Part shown: positions 35,126 through 43,255 of the stretch, in pieces
Position numbering within the stretch: position 1 is the stretch's first letter
How the letters are laid out: every line of letters begins with the position of its first letter
Source: Ruminococcus sp. zg-924
GTDB taxonomy: Bacteria > Bacillota > Clostridia > Oscillospirales > Acutalibacteraceae
Assembly (NCBI RefSeq): GCF_024433635.1
Contig: NZ_WNJZ01000001.1
Location: forward strand, 124,001 to 188,000
DNA length: 64,000 bases
Reading direction: 5' to 3'
Position numbers and translations under genes: made by a program
Notes under the pieces: model-generated
Told to the model about the DNA's origin: nothing
Seen by the model: only the letters and a program-made list of their open reading frames with translations
Database searches by the model: none

Positions 35126-35243
35126 CGAGAAAATGACTGAATTGCTGAGCGATAAAAGCGAGATTGCCGAGCAGCTTTGCGAGATATTGGAACGTGACAG
35201 CAGGCGGTATTCGGGTTTCAGAGAAACGGAGGCGAGCGTGTGA
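35115..35243 (+). CDS. Small phage protein of 42 residues
   Basis: A short frame, ATG 35115 to TGA 35241-35243, overlapping the preceding gene's end by 11 nt and the next start (GTG 35240) by 4 nt, with AAGGAATGAGG upstream. The product is acidic and helical (MELDEKMTELLSDKSEIAE), ending RYSGFRETEASV. Tight overlap on both sides and an ATGGAG start like its neighbours argue that it is real. It lies where tail-assembly chaperones usually are. Function unknown. Confidence 0.5.
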   Translation: MELDEKMTELLSDKSEIAEQLCEILERDSRRYSGFRETEASV

Positions 35244-35764
35244 GGAATTTTACGCAGCTTAAATTCGGAGAATACACCTTTATGCACAACCCGAAAAGGC
35301 TTACTGTTTCAAATAAAATAAGCGGAGCTTCTGCGTTTATTCCGTACTGTGGTTCACACTTTGAGGCGGTTGCGCTTGAAAACTCTATAATTAAGGGCGA
35401 GGGAGTTATAACCGGCGAGGACTGCTTTGAAAGACTGCTTATGCTGCTTGAAACGATGAAAAGCGGTAAAAGCGAGTTGCTGTCCGTTTCGCCTTTTCCG
35501 TCGGTAAAAGCTGTTTTAAGAACGCTTGAATACACCCTGACTCCGAAGGAAAACACAATTGAAATAAGCTTTGAATTTGTCAGCTCTGCTTCGCCTAAGG
35601 CTCTTGAAAGCGAAATTCCGCACAGCGTAAAGATAACAGAAAATGAAACGCTGTGGGATATAGCGTATAGATATGATATTCCGGTTGAACGGCTGTTACA
35701 GCTCAATCCTGCGGTTAAGCGTCCGGATATTCTTGAGAATGGTTGGGTGATAACGCTGTGGTAG
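35240..35764 (+). CDS. LysM-domain tail/baseplate protein (XkdP-like)
   Basis: A 174-residue protein. The N-terminal domain (to about 125; FTQLKFGEYTFMHNPKRLTV) resembles baseplate-associated proteins, and the C-terminal LysM domain (about 128-174; SVKITENETLWDIAYRYD, LLQLNPAV) would bind peptidoglycan or act as a tail hub adaptor, as in XkdP of PBSX-type elements. GTG 35240 overlaps the previous stop. Confidence 0.65.
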   Translation: MRNFTQLKFGEYTFMHNPKRLTVSNKISGASAFIPYCGSHFEAVALENSIIKGEGVITGEDCFERLLMLLETMKSGKSELLSVSPFPSVKAVLRTLEYTLTPKENTIEISFEFVSSASPKALESEIPHSVKITENETLWDIAYRYDIPVERLLQLNPAVKRPDILENGWVITLW

Positions 35765-36693
35765 AGGCTTACCTGATAAAAGCAGACGGGAGCAGGTTAG
35801 CTCTTGAGAAAATAATGAGCTTTACGGTTAATCGGGAAATAGGTGCAGCGGACGATTTGACAATCTGCCTTGCACAGGGTGGTTTAGGTAATTTGAACGC
35901 TTCACGCATTGAGTTGAAAATTGGCGGGCATATTGAGTTTTCCGGCATAATTGACGAGCTGAGTATAAGCGAAAGCAGGAGCGGAGAGTTGACCGTAATT
36001 TACGCAAGAAGCACGGCAGGTATTTTGCTTGATAACGAGGCAAAGCCTGCCGATTACAATAACGCCGACTCGGCATTAATTGTGCAAAACCACATTGCGC
36101 CGTTTGGCATTGACTGCATTTGCGATGACGACGGTGAATATACAGACATAAGTATTTTCAAGGGCGTTTCTCACTGGCAGGTGATAAAAAGCTTTTGCGA
36201 CAAATGTTACGGTAAAGAGCCGTATGTCAACGAGGAGGGAAAGGTTGTACTTTGTGAAAAGGACAGCGATGAAACGCTTTATTTTTGCAACAGCGGCGGT
36301 ATTCCGTACAGCAGTGCCATTGTCAACAGCAAATACTATAAGCTTATTTCATCGGTGCACACAAAGGCTTTAGGCAGGGCGGAATATGACATTGAGCATA
36401 CAAACGAGCTTGCAAAGGAACTTGGAATTATACGAACAAGGTATGCCGACGGCGAGCAGTCCGGCAATGACGCAGGGATTCGGATGATAGAAAGCGGAAA
36501 CGAAAGCAGTCTTGAGGTGCGCATTACTGTGCCAAGCTTTGTGCACTGCACGCTCAACTGCCGATGTGCCGTAAAGCTGAACAGTGGAAGACGCTATGAA
36601 AGCCTGCGGTGCGTTAAGGTTAAGCTGAGCTTAAGCCGAAATGGCTTTGAAACCGCTGTGGTTTTGTCGGGAATAATGGAAGGGAGAGAGTAA
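35758..36693 (+). CDS. Baseplate hub protein (XkdQ/gp27-like)
   Basis: About 311 residues. The N-terminus (VVEAYLIKADGSRLALEKIM) and FTVNREIGAADDLTI, HIEFSGIIDEL and SHWQVIKSFCDKCYGKEPYV match the hub family that holds the spike in contractile tails (XkdQ, gpD-like). The start is GTG 35758, 7 nt before the previous stop, or TTG 35743. Its position between the LysM protein and the spike gene is standard. Confidence 0.65.
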   Translation: MVEAYLIKADGSRLALEKIMSFTVNREIGAADDLTICLAQGGLGNLNASRIELKIGGHIEFSGIIDELSISESRSGELTVIYARSTAGILLDNEAKPADYNNADSALIVQNHIAPFGIDCICDDDGEYTDISIFKGVSHWQVIKSFCDKCYGKEPYVNEEGKVVLCEKDSDETLYFCNSGGIPYSSAIVNSKYYKLISSVHTKALGRAEYDIEHTNELAKELGIIRTRYADGEQSGNDAGIRMIESGNESSLEVRITVPSFVHCTLNCRCAVKLNSGRRYESLRCVKVKLSLSRNGFETAVVLSGIMEGRE

Positions 36694-36694
36694 A

Positions 36695-37030
36695 ATGTGG
36701 CTTACAAAGAATCTTGAGGAGCAAACACGTCGCCAAAGAAGCGCAGAGAATGCAAGGGTTACAGCTTCATCGGGAGCGCATATTGACGCAAACGGCTCAA
36801 AGCCGCACGCAGCACAACCGTGTGTTGCGCCGTATGGTTTTGCCTATGCAATGCCCGGCGGAAGCCGCTGTGTACTTATTCCGCTTGGAGAGGGATGCGC
36901 TTCAATTGGAGTAATTGTGCCTGAAAACAACCTTGAACCGGGCGAGGTAATGCTATACTCCTCAGGAGGTGCAACTATTGTGCTGAAAAACAGCGGAGAG
37001 GTGCTTATAAACGGAAAGGCGGTTGGGTGA
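36695..37030 (+). CDS. Baseplate spike-like protein (gpV/gp45-like)
   Basis: A 111-residue protein. The region SRCVLIPLGEGCASIGVIV looks like the OB-type domain and the end GGATIVLKNSGEVLINGKAV like the short beta-helix of baseplate spike proteins such as gp45 of Mu. Trimers would tip the baseplate and puncture the target envelope. It starts right behind the hub gene (GGGAGAGAG). Confidence 0.55.
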   Translation: MWLTKNLEEQTRRQRSAENARVTASSGAHIDANGSKPHAAQPCVAPYGFAYAMPGGSRCVLIPLGEGCASIGVIVPENNLEPGEVMLYSSGGATIVLKNSGEVLINGKAVG

Positions 37031-37374
37031 TGGATACCGCACTGTTAAACGGTGAATTTGACCTTGACAGCCGAGGTATGCCTTATATTATTACGGGACT
37101 TGCCGAGCTGATGCAGAGGGTTGCAGTTTGCCTTAAAATGAAGCGTGCAAGCTTTATATACTCACGCACTCTCGGCAGTGAGCTTAACAGCGTTAAAGAA
37201 GTTGAGGACGCTGTTCACAGCCGTGCTGAGCTTTTGGCGAGAGAGGCTGTGGCTGAGGTGCCGCAGACAAGCCTTGGCGAATTAAAGGTAACCAAAACGG
37301 CAAACGGAAAAATAAAAATAACCTTAGAGATAAGGCTTAGGGATGAAAACGGTGTTGTGGAGGTGATTATATAA
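37030..37374 (+). CDS. Baseplate wedge protein (gp25/gpW-like)
   Basis: A 114-residue protein with the gp25-like arrangement: GMPYIITGLAELMQRVAVCLKMKR at the start (helical), then YSRTLGSELNSVKEVED and a C-terminal strand EIRLRDENGVVEVII. gp25-type proteins nucleate sheath contraction in T4-, P2- and T6SS-type machines, so its presence without a sheath gene is notable. ATG 37030 overlaps the previous stop by 1 nt. Confidence 0.65.
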   Translation: MDTALLNGEFDLDSRGMPYIITGLAELMQRVAVCLKMKRASFIYSRTLGSELNSVKEVEDAVHSRAELLAREAVAEVPQTSLGELKVTKTANGKIKITLEIRLRDENGVVEVII

Positions 37375-38435
37375 TGGAAAGCTACAATGAAATTGAAAGC
37401 AGAATGTTTTCAAAATATAAGGAGCTGACAGGATGTGACTGCCATGATGCGTCCGACACATCAATAAAAATTAAGCTGCTTGCAGGAGAGCTTTTTAATT
37501 TGCAGTCTTCGATAAGCTGGCTTAATAATCAGCTTTTTCCGCAAACAGCGGCGGGCAGCAGCCTTGAGCTTCATGCTCAGATGAGGGGGCTTCAAAGAAA
37601 GGCGGCAACCAAAGCGCAGGGCAAACTTAAGTTTTCACTGCCTGCGGCAGCGGAAAGCACTGTTGTAATACCTGCCGGAACAGTATGTTCAACAGCAGGA
37701 AAAAATCCGGTTAGATTTGCAACAAATCTAACAACCTCAATCGGCGCCGGACGTACTGAAACAATTGTTAATGCAATGGCAATTGCTAACGGTGAAACAA
37801 GCAATGTTGCACCCGATACGGTATGCGTTATAACTAACTTATCAAACTCGTTGTTAAGTGTGACAAATCCTGAATTTTTCAGCGGCGGTGCTGATGTTGA
37901 GGATGACGACTCGCTGCGCAGAAGAATAATGGAGGATATAAATAAACCGTCAACAGGCACGAACAAGGCTTATTACAAGCGCCTTGCACAGAGTGTTGAC
38001 GGCGTTTATTCTGCGAACGTGGTATCACGTGCAAGAGGTAACGGAACAGTTGATATTTATATAGCCGCAAAGGGAGCTGCTATTGACAGCCGTTATGTAA
38101 GCGAGGTACAGGCTATTGCAAACAGGGAAAGAGAGATTAATGTTGATGTGCTTGTGTCAGCGGCAACCACCGCAGGTGTTTCCGTAAACCTGATTCTCAG
38201 CGAAAAAAGCGGATATGATTTCAACGAGGTCAAGGAGAGTGTGATTGAAAAAATCAAGGAATATTTCGCCTCCTTGCAGGTTGGAGAAAGTGTTTATGTT
38301 TCCTCCCTCGGCGCAGCGGTGGCGAGTGCACAGGGGGTTGAACGCTTTTTGTTTGAGTCAAGCTCAATACACAATGTGTCGGCGGGACCGTCACAACTTT
38401 TAACTGTCGGCAGAATCACGATTGAACAGGGGTGA
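37374..38435 (+). CDS. Baseplate J family protein
   Basis: A 353-residue wedge component. It contains LELHAQMRGLQRKAATKA, a VVIPAGTVCSTAGKNPVRFAT beta segment, EFFSGGADVEDDDSLRRRIMEDIN, GTNKAYYKRLAQSVDGVYSA and SVNLILSEKSGYDFNEVKESV, the typical baseplate J order (gp6/gpJ). It forms the outer ring with the gp25-like and gpI-like partners on both sides. The ATG overlaps the previous stop by one base. Confidence 0.8.
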   Translation: MESYNEIESRMFSKYKELTGCDCHDASDTSIKIKLLAGELFNLQSSISWLNNQLFPQTAAGSSLELHAQMRGLQRKAATKAQGKLKFSLPAAAESTVVIPAGTVCSTAGKNPVRFATNLTTSIGAGRTETIVNAMAIANGETSNVAPDTVCVITNLSNSLLSVTNPEFFSGGADVEDDDSLRRRIMEDINKPSTGTNKAYYKRLAQSVDGVYSANVVSRARGNGTVDIYIAAKGAAIDSRYVSEVQAIANREREINVDVLVSAATTAGVSVNLILSEKSGYDFNEVKESVIEKIKEYFASLQVGESVYVSSLGAAVASAQGVERFLFESSSIHNVSAGPSQLLTVGRITIEQG

Positions 38436-38439
38436 TGTG

Positions 38440-39018
38440 ATGAAGGCGTATGAAAGTATGACAAAAAAGCTTAAGCCCACCGGACTTTATTTGCTTGAAG
38501 AAAACGCAGCGGTGTCAAGCGAGCTTAAGACATATTCGGAGGGTATTGACAGCAAGGACGACGAGCTTGACGTTATTATACGAGAGGCGTTTGTTGCAAG
38601 CGCTGAGGATTACGGACTTTCAATGTGGGAGGAGCTTTTCGGAGCTGTTCAAAACGGAGTTGATGTTCAGCGCAGGCGTGAACTTATTAAGGCAAGAATG
38701 AAGCTTTCAAATCTCAGCTTTACGCCTGCCGGAGTGCAGGAGATTATACGCTCGCTCGGTATTGATAGCTTTGATGTAAGTGAAAACCCATCGCTTAATT
38801 TGCTGACGATTGATTTAAGCGCACAGAGCTATTCAAAAGCACGCAGAAGGTGGATTAAGGAGCAGCTTGAGGAGCTTTTGCCTGCTCATCTTGAGATTGT
38901 GGTGATTTTTGGTAACGCAAGCTGGAATTATATTGACAGCTTACAGCTTACCGCTGACCAAATGGACGCAAAAGGATACACGTGGAACAGTATTGACACC
39001 TTAATAATTGATGCTTAA
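38440..39018 (+). CDS. Baseplate/tail protein I-like (DUF2313/YmfQ)
   Basis: A 192-residue protein matching YmfQ/XkdT-partner type: LKPTGLYLLEENAAVSSEL, a helical ELDVIIREAFVASAEDYGL, RRRELIKARMKLSNLSFTP and LLPAHLEIVV close to the end. It follows baseplate J as in Mu-like and PBSX-like modules. ATG 38440 follows AGGGGTGATG. Confidence 0.65.
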   Translation: MKAYESMTKKLKPTGLYLLEENAAVSSELKTYSEGIDSKDDELDVIIREAFVASAEDYGLSMWEELFGAVQNGVDVQRRRELIKARMKLSNLSFTPAGVQEIIRSLGIDSFDVSENPSLNLLTIDLSAQSYSKARRRWIKEQLEELLPAHLEIVVIFGNASWNYIDSLQLTADQMDAKGYTWNSIDTLIIDA

Positions 39019-39032
39019 AGGAGTGATAATAT

Positions 39033-39497
39033 ATGGCTTCAACAAATAAAACTGAACATCTCGGACTTAACCAGTGGATTGGCAGCGACCACCCAACAAG
39101 AACCGACTTTGTGCAGGATAATTCCATTATCGACAATGCTGTCGGCACACACTGTGCAGATGCAAATATCCACCTGACAAGTGCGGAAAAGGCAAGAGTT
39201 TCAAACCCTGTTACCATAAAGCAATACAGCGGAACCGGAGCTACCAGCATTACGGTTAATTTTGCATTTGAGCCAAAGCTTGTGCTTGTGCAGAAGAAAA
39301 ATTCACCGCCTGTGTCTTATTCATCATCAGGCGTTGTGATTAATTCCGGCTTTGTCACGCCGGGCTACGGCGGCACTCAGGGTTTGTCGCTTATGTCCGG
39401 CGTACTTACACTCTCGTATGCTACCGCAATGACAAATGGGGCAAGGGCAAATTTTAACGAGGAAAATGCCGCTTATATTATAGCGGCATTCAGATAA
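39033..39497 (+). CDS. Probable tail fibre or receptor-binding protein
   Basis: A 154-residue protein. The start TNKTEHLGLNQWIGSDHPTRTDF with NSIIDNAVG is a common tail-fibre N-terminus that attaches to the baseplate; the rest (TSITVNFAFEPKLVLVQ ... YIIAAFR) is a small beta head. It is short for a fibre. It is the last phage gene, with a terminator behind it and no lysis genes. RBS AAAGGAGTG. Confidence 0.6.
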   Translation: MASTNKTEHLGLNQWIGSDHPTRTDFVQDNSIIDNAVGTHCADANIHLTSAEKARVSNPVTIKQYSGTGATSITVNFAFEPKLVLVQKKNSPPVSYSSSGVVINSGFVTPGYGGTQGLSLMSGVLTLSYATAMTNGARANFNEENAAYIIAAFR

Positions 39498-39515
39498 AAA
39501 TATATGTAAAGTGAA

Positions 39516-39558
39516 AGCCGCCTGCGGATTGTGTAATTCCGCAGGCGGCTGTTTTTTT
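39516..39558 (+). terminator. Strong terminator ending the phage module
   Basis: A perfect 13-bp GC-rich stem (39516-39528 with 39538-39550), 9-nt loop, then GTTTTTTT. It also lies at the end of aspS and may stop the opposite strand. Confidence 0.9.
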
Positions 39559-41332
39559 AATTGTCAACCTTAACTCCAAGCTCTTTGAGCTGTTCCTCGT
39601 CAACCGGTGACGGAGCGTTTGTCATAAGCTCGCTTGCATTCTGTACCTTCGGGAATGCAACAACATCTCTGAGCGTCGGTGCGCCTATCATCTGCATAAC
39701 AAGTCTGTCAAGACCGATGCCCATGCCGCCGTGAGGCGGTGCGCCGTATTTGAAGGCGTTTGTTAGGAAGCCGAACTTTGCGTTTATTTCCTCGTCGCTC
39801 ATTCCGAGCATATCAAACATCTTTTTCTGAAGCTCCGGGTTTGTAATTCGTATTGAGCCTGACGAAAGCTCAACTCCGTTTAATACCATATCATAAGCCT
39901 TGGCATAAACCTGACCCTTATCACTGTCGAGCTTGTCAAGACATTCATCTGTCGGAGAGGTAAACGGGTGGTGCATTGCAAGCCACTGACCGCTTTCCTC
40001 GTCCTTTTCAAAGAACGGGAACTCAACAACCCAAAGGAAGTTGTAGCCCTCGCCGATAATATCAAGGCGCTTTGCAACGGTAAGACGAAGCGCACCCAAA
40101 ACGGAGAGAGTGAGGTTCTTGCTTGTATCTGCAACAATGAACACAACGTCGCCCTTTTCAGCACCTGCACGCTCAAGGATTGCGTTCATCTCTTGCTCTG
40201 TCATAAATTTAGCAAAGCTTGACGCCATGCCGTCGTCAGTCATTCTTATCCACGCAAGACCCTTTGCACCGATTCCTCTTGCCTGTTCGGTGAGCTTGTC
40301 AATTTCTTTACGGCTGTATGTCTTAACGGCATTCTTCGCAGTAAAGGCTCTTACAGTGCCGCCGCCTTCAAGCGCATTTTTGAACACACCAAAGCCTGAG
40401 TCCTTCACGATGTCGGACAAATCGTAAAGCTCCATTCCAAAGCGTGTGTCAGGCTTGTCTGAACCGTACTTATCCATAACCTCGTCGTATTTATAGCGGG
40501 GGAACGGTGTAGGAATGTCAATATCCAGCACCTCTTTGAATAATCTCTTTATGTATTCCTCGCCGATTGTAATTATATCCTCCATATCTACAAAGGACAT
40601 TTCAAGGTCAATTTGAGTGAATTCCGGCTGGCGGTCTGCACGCAAATCCTCGTCACGGAAACAGCGGGCAATTTGCATATAGCGGTCAAAGCCTGCTACC
40701 ATACAAAGCTGCTTATACATCTGCGGTGACTGTGGCAGGGCATAGAAGCTTCCCTTGTGGATTCTTGACGGAACAAGAAAATCTCTTGCACCCTCAGGAG
40801 TTGACTTAATGAGCATAGGTGTTTCAATCTCAATAAAGCCGTTTTCGTCAAAGTAATCTCTTGTAACCTTTGCAATCTTGTGGCGGAGCAAAATGTTTTT
40901 CTGTAAGTCGGGACGGCGTAAATCGAGATAGCGGTATTCAAGGCGTGTGCTTTCGCCTGTTTTGCAGTTTTCTACAATTTCAAACGGAGGTGTTTCGCTT
41001 TCGTTTAAAATGCGAAGCTCCTTAACCTTGATTTCTATGTCACCTGTATTAATTTCCTTATTCTTTGCGCTTCTCTCGCACACAGTGCCGACAACGCCCA
41101 GAACATATTCGCTTCTTACTGAAACAGCCTTATCGAAAACAGCCTTGTCGCTTGTGTCGTCAAGACTGAGCTGTACTATGCCTGTGCGGTCACGCAGGTC
41201 GATGAAGATAAGCTGACCCAAGTCACGCTGACGCTGTACCCAGCCGAAAACCGTTACCTCACGCCCGACGTCCGAGATGCGCAAATCTCCGCAGTAATCT
41301 GTTCTTTTCATTCCCGTCATAAATTCTGCCAT
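39557..41332 (-). CDS. aspS: Aspartyl-tRNA synthetase
   Basis: A 591-residue class II synthetase charging tRNA-Asp. The N-terminal OB anticodon-binding domain includes VTVFGWVQRQRDLGQLIFIDLRDR; class II motif 2 is FRDEDLRADRQPEFTQ; the bacterial GAD insertion lies in the middle; motif 3 is GIGLDRLVMQMIGAPTLRDV. The length is typical of the bacterial-type enzyme. It lies 17 nt after hisS, the common hisS-aspS pair. Confidence 0.95.
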   Translation of the reverse strand: MAEFMTGMKRTDYCGDLRISDVGREVTVFGWVQRQRDLGQLIFIDLRDRTGIVQLSLDDTSDKAVFDKAVSVRSEYVLGVVGTVCERSAKNKEINTGDIEIKVKELRILNESETPPFEIVENCKTGESTRLEYRYLDLRRPDLQKNILLRHKIAKVTRDYFDENGFIEIETPMLIKSTPEGARDFLVPSRIHKGSFYALPQSPQMYKQLCMVAGFDRYMQIARCFRDEDLRADRQPEFTQIDLEMSFVDMEDIITIGEEYIKRLFKEVLDIDIPTPFPRYKYDEVMDKYGSDKPDTRFGMELYDLSDIVKDSGFGVFKNALEGGGTVRAFTAKNAVKTYSRKEIDKLTEQARGIGAKGLAWIRMTDDGMASSFAKFMTEQEMNAILERAGAEKGDVVFIVADTSKNLTLSVLGALRLTVAKRLDIIGEGYNFLWVVEFPFFEKDEESGQWLAMHHPFTSPTDECLDKLDSDKGQVYAKAYDMVLNGVELSSGSIRITNPELQKKMFDMLGMSDEEINAKFGFLTNAFKYGAPPHGGMGIGLDRLVMQMIGAPTLRDVVAFPKVQNASELMTNAPSPVDEEQLKELGVKVDN

Positions 41333-41349
41333 GACAAATTCCTCGCTTA

Positions 41350-42648
41350 TTAAAATGATATAGTTGTGCCTTCATCGCAAAATACCGCAATAAATTCATC
41401 GGCAAAGCGATTATCAAGGTTGATTTTTCTTTTTTCGCCCGTTTTCATATTCTTAAGCTCAGCCTTGTTTTCGGCAATCTCGTTGTCGCCAAGCACAATG
41501 CTGTACGCTGCACCTATCTTGTCGGCATATTTTAGCTGAGCACGAAGGCTTCGTCCGACAATGTCGGTTTCAGCGTGAATTGAGCAGCTGCGAACCTGCT
41601 TGAGCAAATCGAAAGCCTTTGCCTGGGCGTTGTCGCCCATAGCGGCTATGTAAAGACCGCACTGTTCAGGCTTAGGTATCTCCACGCCCTGCGCATCAAG
41701 CAGAGCGAGGAGTCTTTCAATGCCTAAAGCAAAGCCGAGTGACGGCAGGCTCTGACCGCCAAGCTCCTCAATGAGTCCGTCATATCTGCCTCCGCCGCAA
41801 ACAGTACCCTGTGCGCCGAGTGAATTTGTTACGAACTCAAAAACTGTGCGGGTGTAATAGTCAAGGCCTCTTACGATTTTAGGGTTAATAACATACTTTA
41901 CTCCTGCGTTGTCAAGCAGTCGCTTAACGCTCTCAAAGTGCTCACGGCAATCGTCGCAGATAAAGTCAAGTACGGTTGGGGCGCCCTCTGCAATTTTTGA
42001 GCAAACAGGACTTTTGCAGTCTAAAATTCTCATTGGGTTACGCTCAAGACGTGAAAGGCAGGTTTCGCAAAGCTCTGAAGTGTACTGTGAAAAATATTCC
42101 TTAAGCGCCTGATAATATTTTGCCCTGCACTTAGGGCATCCGATGGAGTTAAGTTCAAGCGTCAGCTTGTCGCCAATTTGCAGACGGTCAAAAATGCTTT
42201 GTGCGGCGCAAATCATCTCTGCGTCAGCAGCAGGGGAGGCTGTGCCGTAGGTTTCAAGACCAAACTGATGGAATTCACGGTAGCGGTTTGCCTGCTTCTT
42301 TTCGTAGCGGTAGCAAGAAACAAGGTAATATACCTTTACAGGCAAGCCGTCGTTGTATATTGCGTGTTCAAGCAAGGCTCTTGCGGCTCCTGCCGTACCC
42401 TCAGGACGGAGAGTGAGCGATGTGCCGCCCTTTGTGTCGAAGGTATACATTTCCTTCTGTACAACGTCTGTTGTGTCGCCTACTCCTCGTTTGAAAAGCT
42501 CAGTATGCTCAAAAACAGGAGTGCGGATTTCCTTGAAGCCAAAGGAGTCTGCCTCTGAGCGCATAAGGCTCTCAACAAACTGCCATTTATAACTGTCCTT
42601 GGGCAATACGTCCTCAGAGCCGTACACCCTTTTTGTGATAAGTGACAT
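41350..42648 (-). CDS. hisS: Histidyl-tRNA synthetase
   Basis: A 432-residue class II synthetase charging tRNA-His. Features: GSEDVLPKDSYKWQ, motif 2 YRYEKKQANRYREFHQFG, the HisA-type signature RGLDYYTRTVFEF and motif 3 LPSLGFALGIERLL, then the C-terminal anticodon domain. A cysteine set (CPKCRAKYY, CETCLSR, CDDC) in the insertion domain may bind zinc. The ATG follows GGAGGAAC on the minus strand. It is transcribed with aspS. Confidence 0.95.
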   Translation of the reverse strand: MSLITKRVYGSEDVLPKDSYKWQFVESLMRSEADSFGFKEIRTPVFEHTELFKRGVGDTTDVVQKEMYTFDTKGGTSLTLRPEGTAGAARALLEHAIYNDGLPVKVYYLVSCYRYEKKQANRYREFHQFGLETYGTASPAADAEMICAAQSIFDRLQIGDKLTLELNSIGCPKCRAKYYQALKEYFSQYTSELCETCLSRLERNPMRILDCKSPVCSKIAEGAPTVLDFICDDCREHFESVKRLLDNAGVKYVINPKIVRGLDYYTRTVFEFVTNSLGAQGTVCGGGRYDGLIEELGGQSLPSLGFALGIERLLALLDAQGVEIPKPEQCGLYIAAMGDNAQAKAFDLLKQVRSCSIHAETDIVGRSLRAQLKYADKIGAAYSIVLGDNEIAENKAELKNMKTGEKRKINLDNRFADEFIAVFCDEGTTISF

Positions 42649-42695
42649 ATATGTTCCTCCAATGTGTAATTGAATATTTTACGTAGTTTTTATGT

Positions 42696-42714
42696 AGCGG
42701 TACAGAATACCGCT
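42696..42714 (-). promoter_or_regulatory. Hairpin in the hisS leader
   Basis: AGCGGTA/TACCGCT forms a perfect 7-bp stem with a 5-nt loop between the hisS start and a possible -10 (TACAAT, 42759-42764 on the minus strand). The leader is too short for a T-box. Confidence 0.4.
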
Positions 42715-42837
42715 GTGTAAATCAGCAGAATGTCTGCAAATACACAAACTTACTCATTATTGTAACACAAAACGGCGAATAATGCAGTAGTTTTGGAAAA
42801 ATTATTGCTGAAAATTGCGTTGAAAATCCGCAAAAGC

Positions 42838-43209
42838 TTAATTGTCAAGCTTTTTGCACAGTTTTGAAATCGGAACGGTCAAAAGCGCCCACAAAAAGCT
42901 GTAAAACGGGCATATCTGCCCCAATACATTGAACTTTGTATTTCTGTAATCCCAAACGTTCATTTTCAGCTTAAGATTTACAATACAGCCTGTAACAAAT
43001 TCAACCGAGGTTATCACTGTTGTGCCGACAACGCACTTAAGCGGCAGACGCATATTGCCAAAACGCCTAAAAATCTTGAACAGAGTTAAAAAGCATGTGC
43101 CGCCGGCCAAGAACATTGACCAATGCGTTCTTCTGCGGCAGATTATTTCTATCATAGCATAGGCGCTTCCGCCCAGAAGAAAAAGGCCGCCGTCTTTTTT
43201 TATCATCAT
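42838..43209 (-). CDS. CmpB-like (PF06541) membrane protein
   Basis: About 123 residues from the ATG at 43209. Four hydrophobic segments with GGSAYAMIEIICRRRTHWSMFLAGG and VWDYRNTKFNVLGQICP, the pattern of the 'putative ABC transporter type IV' (CmpB-like) family. Substrate and partner are unknown. A longer frame from 43281 would overlap the upstream CNNM gene. It lies 46 nt after that gene and is probably co-transcribed. Confidence 0.65.
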   Translation of the reverse strand: MMIKKDGGLFLLGGSAYAMIEIICRRRTHWSMFLAGGTCFLTLFKIFRRFGNMRLPLKCVVGTTVITSVEFVTGCIVNLKLKMNVWDYRNTKFNVLGQICPFYSFLWALLTVPISKLCKKLDN

Positions 43210-43255
43210 AAAAACACCACCGCAGTTATTGTCAACCGCAGTGGCAAATTTATTC

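Noticed and set aside
35218-35706. 162-residue minus-strand frame in the phage module
   Set aside because: It overlaps the LysM-protein gene fully, and phage genes here are all on the plus strand in tight overlap.
28000-39560. Complete active prophage
   Set aside because: No integrase, repressor, replication, lysis or tail-shaft genes and no attachment-site repeats could be found.
42649-42837. T-box leader before hisS
   Set aside because: The gap is too short and has neither the T-box sequence nor a specifier-type stem; only a 7-bp hairpin is present.
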